Source: a virus
DNA: 64,000 nucleotides
Reading direction: 5' to 3' (one strand)
IMG/VR virus record: IMGVR_UViG_3300008108_000011
Span: 124,001 to 188,000 of that record
Within the stretch, counting starts at the first letter, position 1. The number at the start of each line of letters is the position of its first letter. Both the position numbers and the translations under genes were made by a program. Positions 1-10,719 of the stretch are shown one piece after another. The notes below the pieces were generated by a model. The model had not been told where the DNA came from, searched no databases, and worked only from the letters and a program-made list of their open reading frames with translations.

Positions 1-557
1 TAAAATTATATTCATATAATACAAATGATTTTATTCTAGAAAATCAAATTAATAATTTCCAGTTTGCTTTTGGAAATGTTTTAGGAGTTCCCGATACATT
101 CTTAACAATAGATACAGCTGGAACTTTAAAAATTAATAAAAATTACGACACTGCTGGATCCACAAATAATCACATTCTATTAGATAAGACTCTCAAATAT
201 ATTGAGCTAGATGATATTGCTTTAGCAACCGCCGATTCTTCACTAATTAAAGGAACCACCAACAGCGCAGCAACATCAGTATACAACACAACTACACATA
301 AAGGTGCTAAAGTTGTGGTAGTTGCTGATAATATTACAACTGGTGATAGACATATCGTTGAATATAATGTTATTCATAAAAACTCAAATATATACGTTAA
401 TGAGTATGGCAACTTAGATACAGGAACAGAACAATTTACCGCTTTATTTGATTTTGATGGTTCTGATAATGTTCGTGTTACTTATACATTAACTTCTGGT
501 GTTTCTTCTGGAGACAACGTTGTGATTACTACTACCAAAACTCAAATTAAGAAGTAA
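1..557 (+). CDS. 3' end of a structural/tail-fibre-like protein (partial)
   Basis: The reading frame is open from the first complete codon at position 3 to the TAA at 555-557, so the start lies upstream of the window. About 184 residues are visible. They are rich in Asn, Thr, Asp and Ser with short beta-type stretches and no membrane segment or catalytic motif. This composition matches the Thr/Asn-rich virion proteins that follow. An internal ATG at 315 would give only 80 residues, but the uninterrupted upstream frame argues against a start there. The exact function is unknown; a virion surface or fibre component is inferred from composition and position. Confidence 0.6.
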   Translation, partial: KLYSYNTNDFILENQINNFQFAFGNVLGVPDTFLTIDTAGTLKINKNYDTAGSTNNHILLDKTLKYIELDDIALATADSSLIKGTTNSAATSVYNTTTHKGAKVVVVADNITTGDRHIVEYNVIHKNSNIYVNEYGNLDTGTEQFTALFDFDGSDNVRVTYTLTSGVSSGDNVVITTTKTQIKK

Positions 558-563
558 TAAAAG

Positions 564-1070
564 ATGGCAACTACTATAAAAACCTTTAATTCGGAAGGTG
601 GGTTTGGTGTAAATCAAGTCACACTAGTTACAGATAAATTAGATATTCAGAATGTCAATACATTCAATTTAAAAAATTCTAATTATACTGATGCCTCACG
701 AACAGATTATATTTTAAGGGGATTAAATACATCTGTTCTAACTTTAGATGGAACTTTTCCAATAACGTTAGCATCAAACACTATTAACTTTATTACTGGA
801 TATATTGTTGCAGTTAATCCAACTGGAGTTGGTCATTATTCAGTAAAGATTGAATCTGCAGTAACATGTAATTCGTCGGGAGATGTTCAAGTTTTATCCG
901 AAATTTTTACAACAGTAAAAGATAGCGTACCTACTGGTCAGACTTGGACAGTTGCTAGTTACGATTCTGGCACAGCAAATCAATTTAGTTACACTACAAC
1001 AAGAGGCGGAACAACCGATACTATTAAATGGATTGCAAACACCCAAGTAGTATCAGTTTCTTGGTCATAA
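564..1070 (+). CDS. Hypothetical virion protein, beta-rich
   Basis: A 168-residue protein that starts 6 nt after the preceding stop. It is rich in Thr, Ser, Asn and Val, has no signal peptide or membrane segment, and is probably all beta. No family motif is recognised. Its place directly before the giant fibre-like gene, with the same composition, suggests a small structural or fibre-associated protein. The function is unknown. Confidence 0.6.
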   Translation: MATTIKTFNSEGGFGVNQVTLVTDKLDIQNVNTFNLKNSNYTDASRTDYILRGLNTSVLTLDGTFPITLASNTINFITGYIVAVNPTGVGHYSVKIESAVTCNSSGDVQVLSEIFTTVKDSVPTGQTWTVASYDSGTANQFSYTTTRGGTTDTIKWIANTQVVSVSWS

Positions 1071-1073
1071 TAA

Positions 1074-1080
1074 CTAAATA
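1074..1080 (+). promoter_or_regulatory. Late-promoter-like CTAAATA box
   Basis: CTAAATA lies in the 51-nt gap before the giant fibre gene, 41 nt upstream of its ATG. It resembles the TAAATA core of T4-type late promoters. The distance is longer than for the other boxes in this window, so the call is weak. Confidence 0.3.
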
Positions 1081-1121
1081 ATACAGAAGAAAAAACAGAA
1101 CTCTAGAGGCATTACGAGAAA

Positions 1122-4100
1122 ATGAGTTTAGAATTTAATGCTGATAAGCAGATAATCAAATCAACAAATCCTCAACTTATTGGTAGTGATGATCTCACTA
1201 TTAGAGCTGGTTCTGGATCGGATGAAAAGGAAGTTTTTAGAGTTCAATTAGATGATACTACGAAGTTACCTCGTATTGGTATCAACCGAACTGGTCAAAA
1301 AATCGAAAAGATTTTAATTGATCAAGGATTTAATGGTAGTGGATATACTACCCAACCATCTGTTATTATTGGTCCTCCAGATCTTACTAATGGTATTCAG
1401 GCACAAGCATCTGCAATCATCTCTGCTGGTTCTGTAGTAGCAATTGTTGTTGATAATGTAGGTTCTGGATATCTTTCAGCGCCATCAGTAAGTATTCTCG
1501 GAGGCAATGGAAATGGTGCTGCTGCTACTGCATATCTAGATACTGTAGATTACGAACTAGATGTTAATGGTGCTATTAGAACATCTACTTCAATTATTTC
1601 AGATACTGCAAGAATCCTAAACCTAGATATTGATAATTTTGTAACTCCAGATGCAAAATTTCGTGCTCCATCCTTAAAAACGTATGCTAACAACACAGGA
1701 ATATTGTGGGCACCATCTACATCTATAAGTATCAATGAAGTTTGGTATTACGGTAATAATATTTACCAAGCATTAAACACAGGTCTCAGTGGAAGCACTC
1801 CACCAACTCATATTGATGGAACCCAAACAAATGGAACTGTAAGTTTCAAACATATTGGATATAGAGTATCTAGCCCTCTATTGAAAGGATATAACCAGGA
1901 TATGAGTTATCCTCGTTCTATCACGCCTCCTTTTGGTGATGACTCAGATAAAGTTGCTACCACTGAATACGTTCTAAACCTCGCTACGAATGACGTTGGC
2001 GGCCGTGTTTATGTTTCTGCAGAGATTGGCAATGATTCGAATAATGGTAGATCTGCAGCTGCTCCCGTAAGAACGATTAAGAGAGCATGTCAGATTGCTT
2101 CACAGACAAAAGGTGTCAAAGAAACAGTTGTTGTTTCTGGTGGTGAGTATGTAGAAGATAACCCAATTTCTATTCCGCCAGATTGTTCAGTTGTTGGCGA
2201 CTCACTTCGTATTGTTATTGTTCGCCCAAACAATCCGAACAAGCACATGTTCAAGTTTGCGGACAAGAATTATATTTCTGGTCTAACATTCAGAGATAAA
2301 ATTGATAGTAATGGAGATCCTATTGCTACTTGGAAATATGCTTGTGTCTTTGACGACAAGCAAAGAATTTATTATGATCCAGCATCTGGTGGAGATTTTA
2401 AAAGAGATTTTCCAATTGGTCATCAAATTTTCGGTCCTGCAAAAATTAGAGTTACTTTCCAAACAAACACTGGAGGAACTGCTATTGCTGAAAACGAATA
2501 TGTAACTGGTGTAAACACTGGTGCGGTTGGTGTTGTAACGGCAAGAACGTTTTCTAGTGGAACAGTTAGTGGAACTATAGATATTAAAGTTCTTAGTGGT
2601 TCTTTCCAAACTGGTGAAACATTTACATATCCAGGTGATGGTGCCAGATCATGGCAAGCGAATACAACTTATACTCTGAATACTATTATCTACAATGGTA
2701 ATAATGTTTATTCCGTAACTACTGCAGGAACTTCTGCTTCAACTTCTCCAACTCATACAACTGGAGCAGAATCTAATGGAACTGCGACTTTAACTTGGAT
2801 TCGTAATGTATATAACTTGATTGCTATTCAGGTAGAGTCAATTAGAGCAGAGGGAGAAGTTGTAGAGCATGTTACCGATACTACAACTACTCTACCTATC
2901 ACCAGAGTTGATGGTTCTCTCCAAGCAGATCCAACAGTTGGTGGTATTGTTCTTTATACAAACCCATTGGTAGGAAGAACAAACTTCCACAACTTCAAAG
3001 AAAACCAAGAGATTGAAATTTCTGGTTTACCAACTTCAAACCCAGATCTTTCTTCTCTAAACGGTAAGCAAAGAGTCTTCAAAATTATTAGAGATGCTGA
3101 CGGAAGATCCAGACGTATTGTTCTTTACAAGCAACTAGCGGCATTTAGTGATGTTAACTACATTCCATCGAATGCATCAGTAAAATCTGCAAACAACTAC
3201 ATTACTCTATCCCTATTAAACTCACCAAACAAATTCCCACTTCCTTCATTTGTTTTAAGACGTTACCAGGATGCTTGCAACTTAATTAGAAATAATATTG
3301 ATTTCATCAAGGATGAAACATATCTACAAATCCAGGATGAATTTAGCCCCAACTTCTCAATTTCGTCAATTCAAACAACAACTGGAACTGGTGCTGATGC
3401 TGGTTATGTAATCTTCAGAATTACTACCACTGGCAATCATGGATTCTATCTAAATGATACTGTATCCATTTTTAAGAATGGATTGAATAATAATATTAAT
3501 GGAACATTTACTGTAAGCAATAAAGTAAGTAATACAGTATTTGAAGTTAAGTGGTTAGGTGTTATTGGAACACTTGGTTTAACTTCTGGCACCATTTACA
3601 CCACAAGTTCAACTCCTGCTCTATCAGCAAGTGCTTACGTTCAAAGAGCATTCACTATTCCAAACGAAGCAAAGTGCCGTAGAGATATTGGGCATATTGT
3701 TAATGCCATCATCATGGATCTTGAGTATGGTGGCAACTATAACGTTATCGAAGCCGCCAAGACTTATAGAAATGGAACTCAAATTGGTTATGTCAGCAAC
3801 GAGATTGCAGAAACAGTAAGATCAGTAGAGATTGCTCGTAATCTTTGCATTCTTGCAATGCGTCGTTGGAGAACTGGAAACGGTCAAATAGCAGATCCAC
3901 TATATACACCAGTATATTCTAATGTAGCGCGTTATTACGACACATCAGTAGTTCAGGATACATCTAACCCTGCATGTAATGATGTTGCAAATGCTATTAC
4001 AACACTTGCATACACTTTCACTGATACATTATCAAACAATGCTGATGGTAGAAACCTAGATGCCGCTATTCAGATTGCACGTAATACTGACTTCATTGCA

Positions 4101-7100
4101 TCTGAAGCACTTGGATATGCTAAGGCACTATATCCTTCTCTTGGTTTAACAGCAGACCAAGAAAGAAAGTGTAAGAGAGATATTCGCTACGTTCTTGCTG
4201 GTCTAAGAAGAGACTTGATTCTAGGCGGAAATGCTGGTATTGTTACTGCTGCCGAATCATATTTTACAGGAACTGAACTTACTGGTATCCCAACAGGAGA
4301 GTTGGCAGCAACTCGTTACGCATTCACTAAAGTAAAAGAGCTAGCACAACTAGCAATGCGTAACTGGAAAACAGGAACGAATGGAACTGGAGCAACATAC
4401 ACTCCGACTTACGAAACATCCATTTCTCTGTTCATTGACAACACTTTAATTGTTGACCCTGCTTCATCTAAGTGTGCCAATATCGTCACAGCAATTGACA
4501 CTGAAATGACATTGCTTGATGGTATTCTTGCTGGAACTACCGTTGCTGGAACTACTACTAAAACATATGGCACGCTTTATTCACCAACTATTACATATCC
4601 AGATGGTGTTCTTTATGATGCAGACAATAACTATATTACTCCAAGAGGAGTGTGGGATGATCTGCCAGCAATTGAAGCATCGCCATATATTCAAAACGCT
4701 TCTGTTATTTCGTTCTTAGGGGGTGGCGGTTGTGAAATCGATGGAGATAAGGTAACTCAACCAAACTCACCTTTCCCAGGTCTAGAACTTAATGGTGCAG
4801 CATCATATCCAAACCAAGGTAAATCCATGGTTGCTGCTCAGTTCACCATCGTTTCATTTGGTGGAACAGGATATAGGGTAGTCAACGATGGTTACTGTCA
4901 GTTGGTTTCTGTGTTCGTTCTATTCTGTGCTGATGGTGTTTATGCTGATAGTGGTGGTTATGCTTCTGTTACCAACGCTGCTACCAACTTTGGTATCTAT
5001 GCTCTAAGAGCTCGTGGATATAGAAAAGATCCATACACATTTGATATTGGAACTATTACTAATATCACCACATCTGTTACTGGTAAAACAGAAATTTCCG
5101 TCAGTGGTTTGGGTAGAAGACCATTTGAACATTATGTTGTAAAGATTGATGGATATAGAAACACAAATACCAACATAGAATATTTCATTGATTCGGTAAG
5201 AAACGTAACTGTTGGTCCACCTTTCAGTGCTACTATTGTCTTAAACGATGGCGCAGACTTCACCAAACTTTCTACTGGTGTTCCTGTTGGAATTTCTAAC
5301 TCAGAATTTGTAGGTAAGACTATTAAGTTACATAGACCTTCTATTGTTAACTCATCTGGTCACACTTGGGAATTTGCTGGATCTGGAACAAACTACAATG
5401 CTCTACCAGAAAATGGTGGTATCAAAATTGAAGCATACGAACAAGTATCTGAATACTATGGTCGTGTTTATACATCAGGAACCGACGAACTTGGTGACTT
5501 CAAGGTAGGTTACTTCGCACGTATTGAAAACAGAACTGGTGCAATTACCTTTACTGGAACAGTTACCATCTCGGAAGTTGAATTCCTCAAACTGAAGGGC
5601 GGTGACGTTGTTGTTACTGGATTCGATGCTTCTAATACTTTAGGTGGTGCTTTTACTACTGACTCTAAACTACCGACTCAAAAGGCAGTTAAGGATTATA
5701 TCTCAAATAATCTTGGCCCATACATCAAAGGAGCACTTGCTGGTGACATTGCCATTCAAGCAGATACATCAGTATCTTACATTCTTAATAATGATTTAAC
5801 TAGCTTGTATCTTGGATTCGCAGTAGATACCGCTTTAGTATTCAACACAGGAAATATCTTTACTGGTTCTGGATCTGGTGGTCAAATTCAAGCAACAGAA
5901 TACAGAGAAGGTGTAGTTTGGAAGATTAACATCACGAATCCTGGATCTGGATACACAGTTCCACCCAATATCGTCATTTCTGGTGGAAATCCTCAAGGTG
6001 GTGCGGTATCAGCAACTGCTACTTGCACCATTGCTAATGGTCAAGTTGTTTCTGTAACCATCACAGAAAATAACGGTTATATTGGTGGTAAAGGATACAC
6101 CACGCAACCTTCAGTCGTATTCACTGGTCCAGGTGGTGCTGGTGTTACTGCTACTGCTTCTGCTCTCATTGAAAACAGGTTGTATGGTGATATCGTCAAC
6201 AACATCAAGATTGTTGATACCGATACAGTAACATCTAATAATTCACCAACAGGCACAGTAGTTGATATTTCTCGTGTTGTTAATACTTCATCAAAGATTA
6301 ATGGTAACTGGGTATCTCTATCTTCTAACCAGATTTCTGCAGATGCCATTACTTCTGGTATTATCGCTACTACTCGTCTGGCACAAAACTCAACGGAAGC
6401 AAACTCTTTTACATTCCTAAGAGGAGATCAATCTTATGCTCCTGTTCTTCAATCACTCAAAGGAACAGAGACAAGATACTTTGCTAAGTTGACAAATGCT
6501 GTTTCATCTGGTTCGAGCACATTTGTGTTTGAAACAAACGCAAACATTCTCAAGGGGCATGGTATTGTTAATGACGTTAACGGCATTCCACTAGGAACAT
6601 TAGTTAACTCTGTAATTACTGCTGCTGGATTCACTACAGTTCAGTTAAACAACCCAGTAACTCAAAATATTTCCTCTGGAACAGTAATTCAGTTTACTCG
6701 CCCAGCATCTCCACTTATTATTGATACTTCTTACACCATTGGAAACTTTGTAGATAGTATTGTTGTTGCAAATGGGGGGAGTGGATTTACGAATGGAACG
6801 TATTATGATGTTTCTTTAAGTGGTGGAACTGGAACTGGATTAAAAGCAAATATTACTGTTGCTGGTAATGCTGTAACAACTGTGGCGGTAACAAGTGGTG
6901 GAGTTAATTACACTGGTGATTTTAGTGTTACTTCTGCTCCTTCTGTGATTGGTTCTGGTTCTGGATTAGTTCTTCTGGCTAAAACCGCTACAACCAACAA
7001 AAACTATGCTAATGCTGCTATTGATGTTAAGAGAGTTGATGATTTAACTATTTCTTCTGATCCATATGGTTCAGTTGGTGTAGCTAGATTCCAAAAGTCA

Positions 7101-9278
7101 CAGTTCACTTTAAACGCTGCTGGCAATGGATCAGTAACTCTCAAGACTGGTGCAGATAGCGGATTGGATGCAGACTTACTTGATGGTGCCCAGGGTGCTT
7201 ACTATCTAAATGCAAGCAACTTAAATTCAGGAACATTATCTGTTGACCGTCTTGCTGGAACATATAATATTTCTATCTCTGGTCAGTCAGGTAATACCTT
7301 ACGTCTGATTACTTCTACAAACAACCCAACTTCATCCCCTTCCCCCAACTCATTTGCCGAAGGTATTATTGCTGACACGAGAAATAATATATCAGATAGC
7401 TTAGATGATGGTGGAACTAAACATCTAGTTCTTACACTCAGAAATGGTTCTTCGGGATTTGACGCTACTTATGGTGGAGTAAGACAACTTGCTTTTACCG
7501 ACAATAATAATATGTGGCTCCGTGGTTCTGGAACGGGAGTTACTACATTTGGTTCTTGGGCAAAAGTGTGGACAGATCTTAATGATGGTCCTGGAACGGG
7601 ATTGGATGCTGATAAACTCGATAACCGTCAAGGTTCATTCTACCAAAATGCTTATAACTTAAACTCTGGCATTATCAGCGATAACCGTTTACCATCTTAC
7701 CAGACACAAAAGAGTTTTAATAGTGGAGTAAAAGTTCTTACTACAACTAATAATCCATATTATGATATTTACGTCACTGGTTTCGTATTAACTGCATCGC
7801 CATTCCTTGCTGGTCAGACTGTTAACCTCTATGATGTTAATTCACAGGGAACTGGAACGATTCTGATCACTAACGTCGCCACATATAACGATGCTGACGA
7901 CGCACTAGATTACAGCATCATCAGTGGTGTTCTAACAACTGGAACATTCACTGGCGCTCAAACGATCGGAACTGCTTCCAATAGAGTTGCATTCCAAGAT
8001 TATACTCTCAGAAATCAGGGAACATTCGAAACTGCTTCACTTGAGAGTTTAACTGGAACTGCTCTGCTCAAGCTTGGTAGAAAGGATGGCACTGCATCAT
8101 CCCCTGCTATCTATTTTAGCAGCAGCTCTTCAGCAGCATCCAACTACAACGTTGCTCTGGTTGCTTCTGGTGGTAGCAACACAGATGGTAGCGGTAACCT
8201 CAACATCGTTGCTGGTTCTGTTGATGCAGTTACAATCAATAACAATAAGATTTGGAACGCTGGTAACCTAACTCCAGCAACTAACAATGTTGCAAATACC
8301 GTTGTTCTCCGTGATGCTTCTGGTAACTTTGCCGCTGGCACAATCACTGCTAGTGTCACTGGTGCTGCTTCTCTCAACGTATTGAAGGCAGGCGATACAA
8401 TGACAGGTCAGTTGAAGATTGCCTTCAACAGTGGTCTTGGGGTTAGTGAAACAGGTGGGTCTGGAGCAAGGTTGACTATTACATCTGCTGGAACTGGTGC
8501 TATCATTTATCAAAATGATAACTCCGCAATTATTTTTCAAACTGATACTGCAGCTGAACAAGGCAGATTTAGACAAACTGCTGCGGGCGGCGGTTTCCAA
8601 ACCAAATTACTATCTGTAAATAACAACACATCTGATGCGAGTGTTACTGGTGGATTGGGCGCTGATATTGATGCTCCATGGATCAGAATAGGCGATGCAA
8701 CTACAGATAGAACCTATACTAATGGTCAGGGTATCAAATTCCATGATAATGCTGTTCAACATTATTCTATTGGTCAACTTGGCGGCAAATTCTTAATTGC
8801 TCAAACTGGTTCAAGTGGAAATTCATTATTCCCAAGCACAACTTCGACAGTTGGTATCTATATGGATTCCAACTCAAGAGTTGGTATTAATATTGCTCAA
8901 AGCAATACATTAACTTATCAACTACAAGTTAATGGTTCCTTCGCTGCCACTTCCAAGTCATTCCGTATTCCCCACCCAACCAAAGAGAACCATGACCTCG
9001 TTTATGGTTCGTTGGAAGGACCAGAGCACGGCGTATATGTTCGTGGTAAGTCATCTGGTGTTATTGAGTTACCTGATTACTGGGTTGCTCTTGTCGATGA
9101 GAACACCATCACCGTTCAACTCACTCCAATCGGCAATCATATGTCATGGGTTGAGAAGATTGAAGATAACAAGATCCTTATTGGTGGTGGTGAGGCATTC
9201 TACTTCGTTCAGGCGATGCGTAAGGATATTGAGAAGTTAGAGGTTGAAGTTGAGTTGCCTGTTGAGGAGGAAGAGTGA
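1122..9278 (+). CDS. Giant tail-fibre-like structural protein (2718 aa)
   Basis: At 2718 residues this is the largest protein in the window. Visible parts in order are: GSGY/PSV repeat units near residues 65-130; a pectate-lyase-like right-handed beta-helix stretch near 290-400; two related helical units (KCRRDI near 850, KCKRDI near 1015); more GxGY repeats near 1610-1670; and fibre repeats of the LDxDLLDG type near 2015 and 2160. The C-terminus (about 2605-2718) contains the SLEGPEHGVYVRG motif seen at the ends of cyanophage fibre proteins, and the last residues are acidic. It probably forms an elongated trimeric fibre or whisker on the virion for host recognition. No catalytic dyad was identified. 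It overlaps the next gene by 4 nt. Confidence 0.8.
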   Translation: MSLEFNADKQIIKSTNPQLIGSDDLTIRAGSGSDEKEVFRVQLDDTTKLPRIGINRTGQKIEKILIDQGFNGSGYTTQPSVIIGPPDLTNGIQAQASAIISAGSVVAIVVDNVGSGYLSAPSVSILGGNGNGAAATAYLDTVDYELDVNGAIRTSTSIISDTARILNLDIDNFVTPDAKFRAPSLKTYANNTGILWAPSTSISINEVWYYGNNIYQALNTGLSGSTPPTHIDGTQTNGTVSFKHIGYRVSSPLLKGYNQDMSYPRSITPPFGDDSDKVATTEYVLNLATNDVGGRVYVSAEIGNDSNNGRSAAAPVRTIKRACQIASQTKGVKETVVVSGGEYVEDNPISIPPDCSVVGDSLRIVIVRPNNPNKHMFKFADKNYISGLTFRDKIDSNGDPIATWKYACVFDDKQRIYYDPASGGDFKRDFPIGHQIFGPAKIRVTFQTNTGGTAIAENEYVTGVNTGAVGVVTARTFSSGTVSGTIDIKVLSGSFQTGETFTYPGDGARSWQANTTYTLNTIIYNGNNVYSVTTAGTSASTSPTHTTGAESNGTATLTWIRNVYNLIAIQVESIRAEGEVVEHVTDTTTTLPITRVDGSLQADPTVGGIVLYTNPLVGRTNFHNFKENQEIEISGLPTSNPDLSSLNGKQRVFKIIRDADGRSRRIVLYKQLAAFSDVNYIPSNASVKSANNYITLSLLNSPNKFPLPSFVLRRYQDACNLIRNNIDFIKDETYLQIQDEFSPNFSISSIQTTTGTGADAGYVIFRITTTGNHGFYLNDTVSIFKNGLNNNINGTFTVSNKVSNTVFEVKWLGVIGTLGLTSGTIYTTSSTPALSASAYVQRAFTIPNEAKCRRDIGHIVNAIIMDLEYGGNYNVIEAAKTYRNGTQIGYVSNEIAETVRSVEIARNLCILAMRRWRTGNGQIADPLYTPVYSNVARYYDTSVVQDTSNPACNDVANAITTLAYTFTDTLSNNADGRNLDAAIQIARNTDFIASEALGYAKALYPSLGLTADQERKCKRDIRYVLAGLRRDLILGGNAGIVTAAESYFTGTELTGIPTGELAATRYAFTKVKELAQLAMRNWKTGTNGTGATYTPTYETSISLFIDNTLIVDPASSKCANIVTAIDTEMTLLDGILAGTTVAGTTTKTYGTLYSPTITYPDGVLYDADNNYITPRGVWDDLPAIEASPYIQNASVISFLGGGGCEIDGDKVTQPNSPFPGLELNGAASYPNQGKSMVAAQFTIVSFGGTGYRVVNDGYCQLVSVFVLFCADGVYADSGGYASVTNAATNFGIYALRARGYRKDPYTFDIGTITNITTSVTGKTEISVSGLGRRPFEHYVVKIDGYRNTNTNIEYFIDSVRNVTVGPPFSATIVLNDGADFTKLSTGVPVGISNSEFVGKTIKLHRPSIVNSSGHTWEFAGSGTNYNALPENGGIKIEAYEQVSEYYGRVYTSGTDELGDFKVGYFARIENRTGAITFTGTVTISEVEFLKLKGGDVVVTGFDASNTLGGAFTTDSKLPTQKAVKDYISNNLGPYIKGALAGDIAIQADTSVSYILNNDLTSLYLGFAVDTALVFNTGNIFTGSGSGGQIQATEYREGVVWKINITNPGSGYTVPPNIVISGGNPQGGAVSATATCTIANGQVVSVTITENNGYIGGKGYTTQPSVVFTGPGGAGVTATASALIENRLYGDIVNNIKIVDTDTVTSNNSPTGTVVDISRVVNTSSKINGNWVSLSSNQISADAITSGIIATTRLAQNSTEANSFTFLRGDQSYAPVLQSLKGTETRYFAKLTNAVSSGSSTFVFETNANILKGHGIVNDVNGIPLGTLVNSVITAAGFTTVQLNNPVTQNISSGTVIQFTRPASPLIIDTSYTIGNFVDSIVVANGGSGFTNGTYYDVSLSGGTGTGLKANITVAGNAVTTVAVTSGGVNYTGDFSVTSAPSVIGSGSGLVLLAKTATTNKNYANAAIDVKRVDDLTISSDPYGSVGVARFQKSQFTLNAAGNGSVTLKTGADSGLDADLLDGAQGAYYLNASNLNSGTLSVDRLAGTYNISISGQSGNTLRLITSTNNPTSSPSPNSFAEGIIADTRNNISDSLDDGGTKHLVLTLRNGSSGFDATYGGVRQLAFTDNNNMWLRGSGTGVTTFGSWAKVWTDLNDGPGTGLDADKLDNRQGSFYQNAYNLNSGIISDNRLPSYQTQKSFNSGVKVLTTTNNPYYDIYVTGFVLTASPFLAGQTVNLYDVNSQGTGTILITNVATYNDADDALDYSIISGVLTTGTFTGAQTIGTASNRVAFQDYTLRNQGTFETASLESLTGTALLKLGRKDGTASSPAIYFSSSSSAASNYNVALVASGGSNTDGSGNLNIVAGSVDAVTINNNKIWNAGNLTPATNNVANTVVLRDASGNFAAGTITASVTGAASLNVLKAGDTMTGQLKIAFNSGLGVSETGGSGARLTITSAGTGAIIYQNDNSAIIFQTDTAAEQGRFRQTAAGGGFQTKLLSVNNNTSDASVTGGLGADIDAPWIRIGDATTDRTYTNGQGIKFHDNAVQHYSIGQLGGKFLIAQTGSSGNSLFPSTTSTVGIYMDSNSRVGINIAQSNTLTYQLQVNGSFAATSKSFRIPHPTKENHDLVYGSLEGPEHGVYVRGKSSGVIELPDYWVALVDENTITVQLTPIGNHMSWVEKIEDNKILIGGGEAFYFVQAMRKDIEKLEVEVELPVEEEE

Positions 9279-9949
9279 TGGCGATTGGATATGGGAATGT
9301 ATTGCCAGGTTTAGATAATATTGTTCTTTGTGTTGATGCTGGAAACCCCAAAATATATGTTGCTGGTAATACAACATACACTTTAAATAATGGATTGCAA
9401 CCTCCATCAAACGGATATTTTACTTTTGATGGATCTGATGATAGTATTAGTGTTCAAACTGTATATTTAAACACTCCCTACACAGGAAAAACCATAATTG
9501 TTGCAGCCTGGATGGATTCTGATGTTGTTTTTACAACAAGTTATTATAGAGCTATGATTGGTGGTGTTGGTGATAGGAATGCAAATTTTTACATTAGAAC
9601 TAGAGGACCAAATCCAAATGATTATGATTTACATTTCAGCACGGGACCATCTGGAGCATATTATGGAACTTTGAGTTCTGGAATCACTTTAAATACCCAA
9701 CAGTGGTATATTTTTGCAGTTACGCAATCTTCACTAGATGGTGCTCATAATTATTATATGAATGGATCTCTGATATCAACCAATCCTTCCACTTGGTATT
9801 CTTATGGTCAAAACTCCACAGAATACTTGGGTAGAGCTGATAATTTCTGGAAGGGAAGAATTGGTTATTGGTATGTTTATAATAAATCTTTTACCGCAGA
9901 AGAAATAAAAAGACATTTTGATTTAACCAAAGGGAGGTTCGGAATCTAA
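9275..9949 (+). CDS. LamG/concanavalin-like lectin-fold protein 1
   Basis: A 224-residue protein overlapping the fibre gene by 4 nt (ATGA) and the next gene by 1 nt. The N-terminus (GLDNIVLCVDAGNPK) and the C-terminus (YVYNKSFTAEEIKRHF...RFGI) frame a beta-sandwich typical of LamG-like jelly-roll domains. It is the first of three tandem paralogues. These phage LamG proteins are thought to decorate fibres and bind glycans. That role is inferred; the fold call rests on the characteristic end motifs and length. Confidence 0.65.
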   Translation: MMAIGYGNVLPGLDNIVLCVDAGNPKIYVAGNTTYTLNNGLQPPSNGYFTFDGSDDSISVQTVYLNTPYTGKTIIVAAWMDSDVVFTTSYYRAMIGGVGDRNANFYIRTRGPNPNDYDLHFSTGPSGAYYGTLSSGITLNTQQWYIFAVTQSSLDGAHNYYMNGSLISTNPSTWYSYGQNSTEYLGRADNFWKGRIGYWYVYNKSFTAEEIKRHFDLTKGRFGI

Positions 9950-10719
9950 TGGCACTAGGACATTCTCCCTCTATTGTAGTTGATAGCAGTTTGTATAGTT
10001 GGTTTGATTTTACTAATACAAATTCATATGTAGCACAAAATAATCAAGCAACAATTTATAGTTTATTAAATAATGGATATAATTGGAGCACCGCTAATTT
10101 TTCTGGCACAGTAAATACCACAACATACGGAACAATAGCAAAAGGATTACTATTTGATGGTAATGCTCAAATGCTTACCCAAAATGGTGGTAACAGTTAT
10201 TATTATGGATGGGATCCAACTGGAACATATGGCACACCAACATTAACAAATGAAATGTGGGTATATCCCTACGAGGGAAATGGTGTTCTTTTTACGCGAC
10301 CTTGGAATGGATCTGGTAGATATAATGTTTGGGTGTTTCCTGGAAGTTTTTATATTGCTTCTGGTGGTAGTAGTTCATCACAACCTTCATCGCAAATTAA
10401 TTATCCAGTAGATTTATCATCATTTGGCAAACCAGTTCATATAGTATGTTGGGCAAATCAAACTCAAATGGGGTATTATATTAACGGAGGTCAATATTCT
10501 GGTTCCCAAAACCATGGTATAACTGGTGGTGGTGATTACTATGGGAATGGTATTGGCGCTGGTTATATGACTTTATATCCATATGGTCAAGGGTGGAGTG
10601 GTAATACTGGGTTTAGTATTAACGGTGTTTTATATCAAGCAAGAGTTTATAATAGAGTATTAACATCAAGTGAAGTTCAGGGAAATTTTGCAGCACACGC
10701 AGCGAGGTATGGATACTAA
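9949..10719 (+). CDS. LamG/concanavalin-like lectin-fold protein 2
   Basis: A 256-residue paralogue of its neighbours, starting on the A of the previous TAA. The Gly/Tyr/Ser-rich middle and the C-terminal pattern ARVYNRVLTSSEVQGNF...ARYGY match the end of the LamG-like domain in the flanking genes. The N-terminus is more divergent (VDSSLYSWFDF instead of VLCVDAGN). It is probably a sugar-binding or fibre-tip decoration protein. No signal peptide or catalytic residue is seen. Confidence 0.6.
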   Translation: MALGHSPSIVVDSSLYSWFDFTNTNSYVAQNNQATIYSLLNNGYNWSTANFSGTVNTTTYGTIAKGLLFDGNAQMLTQNGGNSYYYGWDPTGTYGTPTLTNEMWVYPYEGNGVLFTRPWNGSGRYNVWVFPGSFYIASGGSSSSQPSSQINYPVDLSSFGKPVHIVCWANQTQMGYYINGGQYSGSQNHGITGGGDYYGNGIGAGYMTLYPYGQGWSGNTGFSINGVLYQARVYNRVLTSSEVQGNFAAHAARYGY

